Assembly (NCBI RefSeq): GCF_017652985.1
Contig: NZ_JAGGDJ010000005.1
Location: 124,001-188,000, forward strand
Direction: 5' to 3'
Length of the DNA stretch: 64,000 nt
From: Paenibacillus artemisiicola
GTDB lineage: Bacteria > Bacillota > Bacilli > Paenibacillales > Paenibacillaceae
The notes under the pieces were generated by a model, which was given only the letters and a program-made list of their open reading frames with translations, did no database searches and had not been told where the DNA came from. A program made the translations under genes and the position numbers. Positions 49,923 to 58,767 of the stretch are shown here, piece by piece. Numbering within the stretch: the stretch's first letter is position 1; each line of letters starts with the position of its first letter.

Positions 49923-51150
49923 GGCGCTGTGGCGCCGGCGGGCGGGCGCGTTCTGGCGCGAAAGCATCCCCTATTTCCGCGACATGACGCAAAGCGGGCT
50001 GCCCGGCGTGGTCATCATGCTGCTGCTCGCGGGCTTGGCCGGGTACGCGCTTCTGCTGCGCGACATGCCGGCGAATTTTCCGTTCACCCTGGTCGGGGTG
50101 ATCGTCCTGACGCCGGTGCTGTGCTGGAGCCCGCTGCGCACGTGGCTGCGCGAGGCGGACATCGTGTTCCTCGTGCCGCGCGAAGCGGAGATGGGGGCGT
50201 ACCTCCGCCGGTCGTTCCGCTATAACGGGCTGGCCTGCTTCGCCGCGGTGCTGCTCGTCTGCGCGGTCTACATGCCGCTCTATCTCGCCGGGCCGGCGAC
50301 GACGCCGGCGCTCGTAATCGGCCTCTTCGCGCTGCTGCTCAAGCTGATGAACAGCGGCGCGGCCTGGCGGGAACGGCAGCTGGCGGGTCTCGCGGCGCGC
50401 CGGACCATCCGCGTGCTCCGCTGGGCCGCGACGGCGGTGGCCGCCGGCGCGCTGCTGCAGACGGAGCTGTGGAAGACGGCGGTCTACCTCGTCGTCGTCG
50501 GCGGGCTGTTCGCGCTGCTCTATTCGCGCCTGTCGCGCTATCCGGTGCCCTGGCTCACGCTGATCGCCGAGGAGCAGACGACCCGCCGCCGGTACATGGC
50601 CTTCTTCAGCGCGTTCGCCGACGTGCCGACGGAATCCGCCGCCGTGCGGTCGCGCCGCTACGCGTCCTGGCTGACGCGGTTCGTCCCGTACGGCAAAAGC
50701 CATGCCTTCACCTATCTGTACGCGCACACGCTCGTGCGGACGGAGCTCGGCGGCATCATCCTGCGGCTGACCGCCCTCGGCATGGTGTCCGGGATGCTGT
50801 CGGCGTACGCCGGGCTGTGGCAGGGCTGGGGCTCGGCCGCGGTCTGCCTGCTGTTCGTCTGGCTGAGCGGCATTCAGCTCGGCTCGCTGGCGCAGTCGCA
50901 CAAGCACTCCGTCTGGCGGCTCGTCTATCCGCTGCCGGACCGGACGCGGCACGACGCCGTGCTGCGCGTCGACCGCGTCGCGTCGCTGATCTGCGCCGTG
51001 CTGATCTGGCTGCCGCACGGCATCCTGCTGCCGGAGCGCGGCGGCCTCGCGCCGGCGCTCGCCGCGCTGGCGGTGGCGCTCGTCTACGTGCTCGCGCTGC
51101 GCCCGCGGCGAATCCGGAAGCTGCTGACGTTCGATCCGGACGACGACTAA
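49906..51150 (+). CDS. ecsB: ABC transporter permease EcsB
   Basis: 414 residues, polytopic membrane protein. The opening LWRRRAGAFWRESIPYFRDM and the later motif VPWLTLIAEEQTTRRRYMAF, then VPTESAAVRSRRY, match EcsB proteins. It pairs with EcsA, whose gene overlaps its start. Its stop codon is followed without a gap by the first copy of a structured repeat (51151 on) and then by a strong bidirectional terminator. Confidence 0.9.
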   Translation: MDRSVEALWRRRAGAFWRESIPYFRDMTQSGLPGVVIMLLLAGLAGYALLLRDMPANFPFTLVGVIVLTPVLCWSPLRTWLREADIVFLVPREAEMGAYLRRSFRYNGLACFAAVLLVCAVYMPLYLAGPATTPALVIGLFALLLKLMNSGAAWRERQLAGLAARRTIRVLRWAATAVAAGALLQTELWKTAVYLVVVGGLFALLYSRLSRYPVPWLTLIAEEQTTRRRYMAFFSAFADVPTESAAVRSRRYASWLTRFVPYGKSHAFTYLYAHTLVRTELGGIILRLTALGMVSGMLSAYAGLWQGWGSAAVCLLFVWLSGIQLGSLAQSHKHSVWRLVYPLPDRTRHDAVLRVDRVASLICAVLIWLPHGILLPERGGLAPALAALAVALVYVLALRPRRIRKLLTFDPDDD

Positions 51151-51328
51151 GGCTCCGGTGTTTGCGCCGGAGCTGCAGCGGCGCTCCGCACCGAAGCCGC
51201 GTTGTGCACGGCGCTGCCGATGTGAGGGCGGCCCTTTCGAAGCGAGAGGCTCCGGTGTTTGCTCCGGAGCTCCCGAGGCGCTCCGCGCCAAAGTCGCTCC
51301 CGACCCGAAACCTGCGCGGGATGCGCAG
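51151..51328 (-). repeat. Two copies of a structured 3' hairpin element after ecsB
   Basis: Copies begin GGCTCCGGTGTTTGC at 51151 (diverged, about 50-85 bp) and at 51248 (to 51328). In the orientation of the related pair at 63657-63823 the second reads CCTGCGCAT..CGCAGG, GGTCGGGAGCGACTTTGG, then GGCGC-GGA-GCGCC. The first copy has GGTGC-GGA-GCGCC with a wobble pair. The element starts on the base after the ecsB stop codon. Confidence 0.8.
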
Positions 51329-51364
51329 GCCAAGAAGCCCCGAGGCTAAGCCTCGGGGCTTCTT
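51329..51364. terminator. Bidirectional terminator between ecsB and the TauE-type gene
   Basis: CCAAGAAGCCCCGAGGC-TAA-GCCTCGGGGCTTCTTGG forms a perfect 17-bp stem with a three-base loop between two converging genes. Confidence 0.88.
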
Positions 51365-51384
51365 GGCGCGAAACGCGGCGCGGC

Positions 51385-52110
51385 CTATGTCAGCGCCGTC
51401 CATAGCATGGCCGCGCCGGAGCATAGGAGCAGCAGCTCCAGCACGTGCCGGAAGGAGACGGCGCTCATGCGGTTCACGAAACGCTTCGATACGAACGTGC
51501 CGAGCATGAGCGAGCTCCCGACGAGGAGGCCTTGCAGGACGACGCTCGGCGGCAGGGCGCCGAGCTCGCGGAACGTCGCCGCTTTGCTCAGGTAGAGGGC
51601 GAGCGAGCCGGCGGCTTCCGTCGCGAGGAACGCGCCCTTCGCCAGGCCGTAGGCCGTGAACGCCGGGACGCTGAGCGGCCCCGTCGAGAGGACGATGCCG
51701 GTCAGGAAGCCGATGACGGCGCCGGCGGCCGCGAGCTGCCAGAGCCGGATGCGCAGCCGGCGCTTGTCCAGCCAGCGCTTCGCCGGAATCATGGCGAGGA
51801 AGAACGCGCCGAGCCCGATATCGACGGCGTGCGCCGGCAGCGTCCACAGCGTCCGGGCGCCGAGCGCGGCGGCGGGAATGCCGGCCGCGGCGTAAGCGCC
51901 GCACGCTTTCCAATCGATCTCGCGCCGCCACGCCCATACGCGCGAGACGTTCGCCATGGTCGCCGCGACCGCCATGATCGGCACGGCCTGCTTGGGCCCG
52001 AAGGCGATGACGAGCACCGGCAGCAGCATGATGGACGAGCCCGTCCCGATAATGCCGCTGATCGCGCCCGCCGCGAGGCCGACGAGCAGTACGAACACAT
52101 ACGTTTCCAA
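51385..52110 (-). CDS. TauE/SafE-family anion permease (YtnM-like)
   Basis: 241 residues with 7-8 hydrophobic segments in the TauE/SafE layout (GLAAGAISGIIGTGSSIMLL, then the second-half repeat GAVIGFLTGIVLSTGPLSVP). The family exports sulfite, sulfonates or other organosulfur anions. In B. subtilis the member YtnM sits in the ytmI sulfur operon, and here the gene adjoins a similar locus, so export of a sulfur by-product is plausible. TTG start at 52110 with GGGAG upstream. Confidence 0.8.
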   Translation of the reverse strand: METYVFVLLVGLAAGAISGIIGTGSSIMLLPVLVIAFGPKQAVPIMAVAATMANVSRVWAWRREIDWKACGAYAAAGIPAAALGARTLWTLPAHAVDIGLGAFFLAMIPAKRWLDKRRLRIRLWQLAAAGAVIGFLTGIVLSTGPLSVPAFTAYGLAKGAFLATEAAGSLALYLSKAATFRELGALPPSVVLQGLLVGSSLMLGTFVSKRFVNRMSAVSFRHVLELLLLCSGAAMLWTALT

Positions 52111-52240
52111 CCTTCAGCACTCCCGTTTCAACCGTCGGCGCCGCCGACGGTTCTTCGATATCTACGCTCTCCATCCTACCACAGGACGCTTGTCGGCGAG
52201 AGGGGAAAATCGGCGAGGCCTGTCGGGAGGCGCCTGCCGC

Positions 52241-52427
52241 AGACAGCGGGACGCCAACGATCGGGCGGACAGCGCCGCGAGGATGCCATGCGGGGGACAG
52301 CACCGGGATGCCAAATCGTGAGGACAGCACCGCGGCGCCAACGAATGAGCCGCAATGCTAGCATGCGGGCGGACTTCGTCGGGGCGCCAACCGTGGGCGG
52401 ACGGCACGGCGCCGCCAACGCGCGAGC
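52241..52427. repeat. 27-bp degenerate tandem repeat, six units
   Basis: Units begin GGACAGCACCG or close variants at about 52241, 52267, 52295, 52322, 52371 and 52399, each ending in a GCCAACG-like block; one unit is longer. The array occupies the gap between the TauE-type and acetyltransferase genes; no coding frame uses it. Confidence 0.7.
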
Positions 52428-52444
52428 AAGCAAGCCGCCCCGCG

Positions 52445-52479
52445 AAAAAAACCGGCCAACCCGTCGATCGGTTGGCCGG
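52445..52479 (-). terminator. Terminator of the acetyltransferase gene
   Basis: On the minus strand CCGGCCAAC-CGATCGACGG-GTTGGCCGG is followed by seven T residues, 26 bp after the stop codon. Confidence 0.92.
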
Positions 52480-52504
52480 CGCATCTTCGGCCCTGGCCGC
52501 CGCC

Positions 52505-53026
52505 TCAGAGCGTGGCGGCTTGTTGTTTCACGTTCAGCCGGTAGCCCTTGACGAGCGTCTCGCCGTTATGGATGTCGGTGTCGAAGGCGCGCTCGAAGCC
52601 GAGCCGCTCGTAGAGCCGGACCGCGGACGCCATCATGTCCGACGTGTGCAGGTTCAGCCAGTCCGCGCCCTGCCGGGCCGCCCGGGCGGCGGCTTCGCGG
52701 ATGAGCGCCGTCGCGATCCCTTTGCCCCGGTGCTCGGGCGGCACGGCGATAAGGCGGATGATCGGGTTCGCAATGCCGAGCCCCGGATTGCCGTAGGCGG
52801 AAGCCGAATCGAGGAAGAGCTGCGCGGAGCCGACGATGCGGCCGTCTTCTTCCGCGACGATCCTGGCCGCGACGCCCGGATTGTCGAAGGAGGCGAGAAT
52901 GGAATCGCGGTACGCCTCCCACCTCTCCGGAGACAGCGTCTCCGAATATTGCGCATACGCCTCGATGCTGACCCGGACGACCGCGTCGCGGTCCGCTTCC
53001 GCCGCATCCCGAATCGTGATTCCCAT
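52505..53026 (-). CDS. GNAT-family N-acetyltransferase
   Basis: 173 residues. The acetyl-CoA loop reads VPPEHRGKGIATALIREA, and the C-terminal strand-helix ASAVRLYERLGFERAFD is typical of GNAT. The substrate is not certain; its place next to the LysR regulator and the cystine-type transporter suggests the role of B. subtilis YtmI/SnaA, which acetylates S-substituted cysteines before cleavage. It is divergent from the LysR gene. ATG at 53026 with AGGGGGAA upstream. The shared 287-bp gap carries an ATCCC-N12-GGGAT inverted repeat (53094-53115). Confidence 0.8.
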   Translation of the reverse strand: MGITIRDAAEADRDAVVRVSIEAYAQYSETLSPERWEAYRDSILASFDNPGVAARIVAEEDGRIVGSAQLFLDSASAYGNPGLGIANPIIRLIAVPPEHRGKGIATALIREAAARAARQGADWLNLHTSDMMASAVRLYERLGFERAFDTDIHNGETLVKGYRLNVKQQAATL

Positions 53027-53222
53027 GGCGAATTCCCCCTGTTCGTTCGGCCCCGCAAGGCGCCTTGTCGTGTAACCCCTACGATACGCTTAAATCCCGA
53101 GTAACATAATGGGATATACAAAAATTCGATGCACCGATCGAAAATCCTGATCGATCTCGCCGCCGGAACGACTGCCGACCTGGAGCCTTTCTTCGTCAAG
53201 GTCCCGAAAACGCAAGCCGGAA

Positions 53223-53252
53223 TTGACGCCCGCGAAGCAATGGGCTTAGAAT
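53223..53252 (+). promoter_or_regulatory. Promoter of the LysR regulator gene
   Basis: TTGACG (53223-53228), 18-bp spacer, TAGAAT (53247-53252), 62 bp before the ATG. A CTAATTCCAAG sequence follows it. Confidence 0.65.
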
Positions 53253-53313
53253 ACAACTAACTAATTCCAAGTTCGCGCATGCGGATAATAAGCAATGAGG
53301 AGATGATACGGCA

Positions 53314-54192
53314 ATGAACATCGAGAATATCGAGGCCTTCGTCTACGTGAACCATTACGGGAGCTTCAATAAGGCGGCCGAAGTGCTGTTCCTGTCCCAG
53401 CCGTCCGTCACCGCCCGCATCCAGACGCTGGAGCGGGAGCTGGACTGCAAGCTCTTCGACCGGCTGGGCAAGCAGATCGCGCTGACCGAGAAGGGGAAGC
53501 AGTTTCTGCCATACGCCCAACAGATCATGCAGACGTTCCAGAAGGGCAAGCTGCATATGCAGCAGCGCAAAACGATCCCGCACGAGCTGCGGATCGGCGC
53601 GACCGTCTCCGTATCGAACTACCTCATTCCGAGCCTGCTTCCCCGGCTCAAGCAGCGTTTTCCGGAAATCCACATCAAGCTGACGACGGCGGGCACGGAC
53701 GATCTCGTGAACAAGCTGATGGGCAAGGAGGTCGATCTCGCGTTCGTGCGCAAGGTGGCGCATCCGACGCTGATTTCGTACAAATTTTTCGAGGATCCCA
53801 TCAAGCTGTACGTCTACGAAGGGCATCCGTTCACGCGGAAGGCGGCCGTGCCGATCGAAGAGATCAGCGGCCAGCCGCTCGTCTTCTTCGAATGCGGGTC
53901 GCTCGACTGGATGCGGGTGCACCGGGTGTTCGACAGTCTCGACCGCCAGCCGAACATCGAATACTTGGTCGACAATTCCGAGTCGGCGAAGAAGCTGGTG
54001 CTCGAGCGCGCCGGCATCTGCTTCCTGCCCGGACTGTGCGTAGAGGAGGAGGTGCGCGGGCAGCGGTTGTTCCCGATCGAGTTCGAGGAGATGAACGGCA
54101 TCACGCTGCAGACCAATCTCATCACGCGGGGCGGGGAACATTCGCTGTTCGCGGAATCGCTGCTCGAGATCGGCCGGACGCTCTTCGGCTGA
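53314..54192 (+). CDS. LysR-family regulator of the sulfur locus (YtlI-like)
   Basis: 292 residues. The winged helix is MNIENIEAFVYVNHYGSFNK ... LFLSQPSVTARIQTLERELD, followed by the two-lobe effector domain. B. subtilis YtlI, a LysR protein, activates the ytmI operon for S-substituted cysteines and is itself repressed by CymR; the same neighbourhood is seen here. ATG at 53314 with GAGGAGATG upstream. The likely target is the palindrome at 54316-54340. Confidence 0.85.
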   Translation: MNIENIEAFVYVNHYGSFNKAAEVLFLSQPSVTARIQTLERELDCKLFDRLGKQIALTEKGKQFLPYAQQIMQTFQKGKLHMQQRKTIPHELRIGATVSVSNYLIPSLLPRLKQRFPEIHIKLTTAGTDDLVNKLMGKEVDLAFVRKVAHPTLISYKFFEDPIKLYVYEGHPFTRKAAVPIEEISGQPLVFFECGSLDWMRVHRVFDSLDRQPNIEYLVDNSESAKKLVLERAGICFLPGLCVEEEVRGQRLFPIEFEEMNGITLQTNLITRGGEHSLFAESLLEIGRTLFG

Positions 54193-54274
54193 TCGCCGGC
54201 AGGATGGATCGAGGGCACAAGCGACCGATCGAATCTCTCCATCGACGTATAGAAAATCTCTATTGAAAACCGGA

Positions 54275-54304
54275 TTGACCGGCGGGAAGCGGAAATGATA
54301 AATT
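54275..54304 (+). promoter_or_regulatory. Promoter of the tcy-type operon
   Basis: TTGACC (54275-54280) with GATAAA/TAAATT at 54297-54304 (spacer 16 or 18). The operator-like palindrome lies just downstream. Confidence 0.5.
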
Positions 54305-54315
54305 AGTTTCAACCC

Positions 54316-54340
54316 AATTCCGATTAAATCGATTGGAATT
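54316..54340. promoter_or_regulatory. 25-bp operator-like palindrome before the tcy-type operon
   Basis: AATTCCGAT ... ATTGGAATT, an imperfect dyad with 8 of 9 paired bases, located 107 bp before the binding-protein gene. It resembles CymR boxes (which end in GGAATT) and also the inverted repeats of LysR regulators. Confidence 0.6.
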
Positions 54341-54446
54341 ATAAAGTTAAGCATGGACGGCGATCTACCATACCTGTGGAGGTCCGCGAACGGCTTTATG
54401 GCCGGCATGGCCAAGGGAACTTTCAAACACGCGGAGGTAGAGGGAC

Positions 54447-55325
54447 ATGAAAAAGACATGGGTCGGCACGGCAGGATTGGCACTGGTGACGCTGGCGGTC
54501 GCGGTCGCGGGCTGCGGCTCGAAGAACGGCGCGAACGAGGCGGGCGCGAACGCGTCCGGCGGCGATAAGCAGACGGACCAAGCGGCGGCGGGCGGCGGAA
54601 ATGCCGCGGCGGGCGTCAAAAAAATCATCGTCGGCACGGGCACTCAGTTTCCGAAGGTGTGCTTCCTCGACGAGAACGGCAAGCTGACCGGCTTCGACGT
54701 CGAGCTCGTGAAAGAGATCGACAAACGGCTGCCCGGCTACGCATTCGAGTTCCAAACGATGGATTTCTCCAACCTGCTGCTCAGCCTCGAGACGAAAAAG
54801 ATCGACTTCGTGGCGCACGAGATGGAGCAGAACCCGGACCGGGCGGCGAAGTACCTGTTCAATAAAGAAGCCTATGCGCATTGGAAGACGAAAATTATCG
54901 TGCCGAAGGACGCCAAATCGACCTATGCCAATTTGGACGACCTGAAGGGGAAGAAAGTGCTGACGACCGCGACGAGCGCCGAAGCGACGCTGCTCGAGAC
55001 GTACAATCAATCGAACGGCGACGCGATCAAGATCGTCTATACGAACGGAGCGGCCAACGATACGGTCAGCCAGCTGACGACGGGCCGCGTGGACGCGACG
55101 CTGGGCGCGGACTTCACGCTTTCCCTCATCGATCCGCAGGGCAAGCTGCAATCGGTCGGCGACGCGCTGGAGGAAGCGGACGTGCAGTTCGTGTTCCGCA
55201 AGGACGATCCGGACGAACGGAAGCTGGCCGACGCCGTGGACGGCGCGCTCAAGGAAATCAAGGCGGACGGCACGCTGAGCAAGCTGAGCGTGCAATGGCT
55301 CGGCGCCGACTACACGCAAAACTAA
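54447..55325 (+). CDS. tcyK: Amino-acid ABC transporter substrate-binding lipoprotein (TcyJ/TcyK-type)
   Basis: 292 residues. Signal peptide with lipobox (AVAVAGC) and a Gly/Ala/Gln linker, then a family-3 binding domain: VGTGTQFPKVCFLDENGKLT, GFDVELVKEI, DFSNLLLSLETKKIDFV, then 'DDLKGKKVLTTATS'. The first half contains the F-D-V-E and arginine-contact features of polar or sulfur amino-acid binders. Followed by two permeases and an ATPase, as in B. subtilis tcyJKLMN for L-cystine. Only one binding protein is present here. AGCGGAGGTAG-like site (GCGGAGGTAGAGG) precedes the ATG. Confidence 0.85.
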   Translation: MKKTWVGTAGLALVTLAVAVAGCGSKNGANEAGANASGGDKQTDQAAAGGGNAAAGVKKIIVGTGTQFPKVCFLDENGKLTGFDVELVKEIDKRLPGYAFEFQTMDFSNLLLSLETKKIDFVAHEMEQNPDRAAKYLFNKEAYAHWKTKIIVPKDAKSTYANLDDLKGKKVLTTATSAEATLLETYNQSNGDAIKIVYTNGAANDTVSQLTTGRVDATLGADFTLSLIDPQGKLQSVGDALEEADVQFVFRKDDPDERKLADAVDGALKEIKADGTLSKLSVQWLGADYTQN

Positions 55326-55346
55326 GGTTGGAGGAGGGAACGGAAG

Positions 55347-56132
55347 ATGGGCGAGAAGTTCGATATCGGCTTTATCTTCACCTTTATCCCCAAGCTGGCG
55401 GGCACGCTGCAGACGACGCTGCTGATCGTGGCCGGATCGCTGCTGACGGGGCTGATCGTCGGCCTGCTCGCGGCGCTGCCCCGCCTGTACAAGGTGCCGG
55501 TGCTGCAGCGGATATCGCAGCTTTACGCTTCGTTCTTCCGCGGCACGCCGATTCTGATCCAGCTGTTCCTGTTCTATTACGGCCTGCCGGAAGCGCTGAA
55601 GCTCGTTCATCTCGACCTTAGCCGGGCACCCGTGCTGCTGTTCGTCATCCTGACCTACGGGCTGCATACCGGCGCCTACGTCTCGGAGACGATCCGCTCG
55701 GCGGTCGCCTCCGTCGACCGGGGACAGGTGGAAGCCGCGTACGCCGTCGGCATGTCGGGCTATCAGGCCTTCACCCGCATCGTAATGCCGCAGGCGCTCG
55801 CGATCGCGGTGCCGGTGCTCTCGAACGTCATCCTGGCGCTGCTGAAGGACACGTCGCTCGCCTTCTCGCTCGGCGTGATGGAGATGACGGGCAAGTCGCA
55901 GTCGCTGGCGTCGCTGACGAACCATTTCGTCGAAAGCTACATCTCGCTCGCCCTGATCTATCTCGTCATCAGCATCGTGCTGGAACGGCTGCTGCTGATC
56001 CTGGAGCGGCGCCTGCTGCGGCATGAAAGCAAACCCGCCGATTCGTCGCCGCGGCGGGAACGGGCGGGCCGTCTGCGGTGGTTTTTCGCCCGCGAGCGGC
56101 GCAACGTCCGATTCGGAGAGGAGGCACGGTAA
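55347..56132 (+). CDS. tcyL: Amino-acid ABC transporter permease (TcyL-type)
   Basis: 261 residues, five or so transmembrane helices in the HisMQ class. The coupling loop reads [20 protein letters not shown]. The C-terminus carries a basic tail ([17 protein letters not shown]) of about 40 residues that is longer than usual. It joins the next gene without a gap (TAA then ATG). GGAGGAGGGAA precedes the ATG. Confidence 0.88.
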   Translation: MGEKFDIGFIFTFIPKLAGTLQTTLLIVAGSLLTGLIVGLLAALPRLYKVPVLQRISQLYASFFRGTPILIQLFLFYYGLPEALKLVHLDLSRAPVLLFVILTYGLHTGAYVSETIRSAVASVDRGQVEAAYAVGMSGYQAFTRIVMPQALAIAVPVLSNVILALLKDTSLAFSLGVMEMTGKSQSLASLTNHFVESYISLALIYLVISIVLERLLLILERRLLRHESKPADSSPRRERAGRLRWFFARERRNVRFGEEAR

Positions 56133-56843
56133 ATGAAGCTCGATCCTTCGTTCATCTGGGAGGCGTTCCTGAAGCTGCTTCCCGTCATTCCGACGACCCT
56201 GCTCATCACGGCGGTGTCGGTCCTGTGCGGCTTCGTCATCGGCACGGCGGTCGCGTTCATCCGCATCTACAAGGTGCCCGTCCTGCATCCGATCGCGGCC
56301 GCGTACGTCACGTTCATCCGCGGCACGCCGATGCTGACGCATCTGCTGATCCTCTATTTCGGGCTGCCGCTCCTCCTCGACGGCGTCAGCGCGCAGCTCG
56401 GACTCGGGTTTCGGTCGGCGTCCATCCCGATGATCGACTTCGCGTTCCTCGCCTTCTCCATCACGGCAGGCGGGTACATGTCCGAGGTCGTGCGCTCCGG
56501 TTTGCTGACCGTCAATCGCGGCCAACTCGAAGCGGCGTATGCCGTCGGCATGACGACGCCGCAGGCGATTCGCCGGATCGTGTTTCCGCAGGCGCTGGCC
56601 GCGAGCATCCCGAACTTGGCGAATTCGGCCATCGGCATGCTGCACGCGTCGACGCTCGCGTTTACCGTCTCGGTCGTGGAGCTCTTCGCGAAGGCGCAGA
56701 TCGTGGCGTCGACGAACTGGAAGTTTTTCGAGGCGTATCTGGCGGCGGCCGTGATTTTCTGGGGATTGACGGTGCTCATCGAACGCGCCGCGCTGCTGCT
56801 GGAGAAACGGATCAATCAATACAATCGAGGTGGCGTCGCATGA
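56133..56843 (+). CDS. tcyM: Amino-acid ABC transporter permease (TcyM-type)
   Basis: 236 residues, HisMQ-class permease with coupling loop [20 protein letters not shown]. It forms a heterodimer with the preceding permease. Its stop overlaps the ATPase start (ATGA at 56840), so the three genes are translationally coupled. GAGAGGAGG lies in the end of the previous gene. Confidence 0.88.
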   Translation: MKLDPSFIWEAFLKLLPVIPTTLLITAVSVLCGFVIGTAVAFIRIYKVPVLHPIAAAYVTFIRGTPMLTHLLILYFGLPLLLDGVSAQLGLGFRSASIPMIDFAFLAFSITAGGYMSEVVRSGLLTVNRGQLEAAYAVGMTTPQAIRRIVFPQALAASIPNLANSAIGMLHASTLAFTVSVVELFAKAQIVASTNWKFFEAYLAAAVIFWGLTVLIERAALLLEKRINQYNRGGVA

Positions 56844-57592
56844 TCAAGCTGACGGGCATTACGAAATCGTTCGGCAAGCAGCAGGTGCTGCAGGGCATCG
56901 ATCTGAAGGTGGAGAAGGGCGAGGTCGTCGTCATCCTGGGGCCGAGCGGCTCCGGCAAAACGACCCTGCTGCGCTGCATCAACTACCTGGAGCGTCCAGG
57001 GGACGGCCGGATCGCGATCGGCGATTTCGAAGTCGACTGCGCCCGCGCCGGCAAGAAGGACATCCACGCGCTGCGGGGCAGGACGGCGATGGTGTTCCAG
57101 CATTACAACCTGTTCCGGCACAAGACGGTGCTCGAGAACGTGATGGAAGGGCTCGTCGTCGTGCAGCGCATGCCAAAGGAGACCGCGCGCCGGCGCAGCG
57201 TCGAGGTGCTGGAGAAAGTCGGGCTCGGCGAGAAGCTGGACGCGTATCCGAGCCAGCTCTCCGGCGGCCAGCAGCAGCGGGTCGGCATCGCCCGGGCGCT
57301 CGCGCTGAACCCGGAGGTCATCCTGTTCGACGAGCCGACGTCGGCGCTCGATCCCGAGCTGGTCGGCGAAGTGCTGGCGGTCATCCGCCGCATCGCGAAG
57401 GAGGGCATTACGATGATCGTCGTCACGCACGAGATGGGCTTCGCCCGGGACGTGGCGAACCACGTCGTGTTCATGGACGGCGGCGTCATCGTCGAGGAAG
57501 GGTCGCCGAAGGAGATGTTCAACCATCCGCGCGAGGAGCGGACGAAGCAGTTTTTGAAACGGATCATGCCGGAGCCGGCCTATTCCATCTAA
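56840..57592 (+). CDS. tcyN: Amino-acid ABC transporter ATPase (TcyN-type)
   Basis: 250 residues. Walker [14 protein letters not shown]-loop [20 protein letters not shown], signature [15 protein letters not shown], Walker [16 protein letters not shown]-switch VTHEMGF. Polar-amino-acid class. It completes the cystine or S-substituted-cysteine importer. Confidence 0.92.
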   Translation: MIKLTGITKSFGKQQVLQGIDLKVEKGEVVVILGPSGSGKTTLLRCINYLERPGDGRIAIGDFEVDCARAGKKDIHALRGRTAMVFQHYNLFRHKTVLENVMEGLVVVQRMPKETARRRSVEVLEKVGLGEKLDAYPSQLSGGQQQRVGIARALALNPEVILFDEPTSALDPELVGEVLAVIRRIAKEGITMIVVTHEMGFARDVANHVVFMDGGVIVEEGSPKEMFNHPREERTKQFLKRIMPEPAYSI

Positions 57593-57613
57593 CGTCATCA
57601 GGAGGGGAAAGCA

Positions 57614-58645
57614 ATGGGCATTATTTTGAGCATCTTGGATCAAACGCCGATTTATCCGGGGGAGACGGCGACGGAGGCGTTCCGGCATTCGGTGGCGCTG
57701 GCGCAGCGGGCGGAGGCGCTCGGCTACCGGAGGCTGTGGGTGTCGGAGCATCACGATTCCGAGCATGTCGGCGGGTCGTCCCCGGAGGTGCTGATCTCGC
57801 ATCTGCTGGCCAAGACGGAGCGGATCGCGATCGGCTCGGGCGGCATCATGCTGCAGCATTACAGTCCGTACAAAGTCGCGGAAAACTTCAACGTGCTGTC
57901 GTCGCTGGCGCCGGGCCGCGTCGATCTCGGCATCGGGCGCGCCCCGGGCGGGCTGCCGCGGTCGACGCAGGCGCTGCAGCGCGGCATTCAGGACCCCCCT
58001 TCGCTGACGGACAAAATCGTCGAGCTCGAGAAGTTCATCCACGACCGGCTGGAAGCGGACCATCCGCTCGCGGGGCTGAAGGCATCTCCATCGCCGGAGA
58101 CGGCGCCGGAGCTGTACGTGCTCGGCACGAGCGTCGGCAGCGCCGAGATTGCCGCATCGCTCGGCTTGCCGTACGTGTTCTCGCAATTCATCAACGGCGA
58201 CGAGGAGGTCGCGCTTGCCGCGTTCGCGGCTTACCGCGGGCAGTTCAACCGGGAGAGCGGGCGGGAGCCGCAGGCGATCTTCGCCCTGGCCGCCGTCGTC
58301 GCGGACACCGACGAGGAAGCGGAACGGCTGGCCGGCGATCATCAACTGGTCAAGATTCATCTGGCCAGCGGCAAGACGCTGACCGTCGGCACGATCGAGC
58401 AGGCGGAGGAGTACGGCAAGCAGTCGAACGAGAAGTACCGGATCGAGGTGAAGGCGCCCGAGATTACGAAGGGCGCCAAGGCAACGGTGCGCGCCAAGCT
58501 GCTCGAGCTGCAGCGGAAATTCGGCGTGGAGGAGTTCATCGTCACGACGAACGTGCCCGATTTCGGGAAGCGGCTGCGCTCGTTCGAGCTGTTGAAGGAA
58601 GCGTTCGCGGAGGTGCCGGCCGCGCCCGCGTCGGAAGCGGTATAG
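57614..58645 (+). CDS. ytmO: LLM-class flavin-dependent oxidoreductase (YtmO/CmoO-like)
   Basis: 343 residues, luciferase-like TIM barrel. YRRLWVSEHHDSEHVGGSSP, IAIGSGGIMLQHYSPYKVAE and APGRVDLGIGRAPGG are the family signature segments. In the B. subtilis locus the related YtmO accompanies the monooxygenase YtnJ in oxidising S-substituted cysteines. AGGAGGGG lies before the ATG. About 120 bp to the next gene hold nothing recognised. Confidence 0.85.
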   Translation: MGIILSILDQTPIYPGETATEAFRHSVALAQRAEALGYRRLWVSEHHDSEHVGGSSPEVLISHLLAKTERIAIGSGGIMLQHYSPYKVAENFNVLSSLAPGRVDLGIGRAPGGLPRSTQALQRGIQDPPSLTDKIVELEKFIHDRLEADHPLAGLKASPSPETAPELYVLGTSVGSAEIAASLGLPYVFSQFINGDEEVALAAFAAYRGQFNRESGREPQAIFALAAVVADTDEEAERLAGDHQLVKIHLASGKTLTVGTIEQAEEYGKQSNEKYRIEVKAPEITKGAKATVRAKLLELQRKFGVEEFIVTTNVPDFGKRLRSFELLKEAFAEVPAAPASEAV

Positions 58646-58767
58646 CCGGCGAACCGGCGCAGACCGCAGACGGGAAAGGTGCCGGCCGAAGTTCGGGAGG
58701 CGTGCGGCGCGGCTGCGGAAGCGGAAGCGATCGGGCGGCCGATGCCGATCGTAAGGAGGAACGGAAC

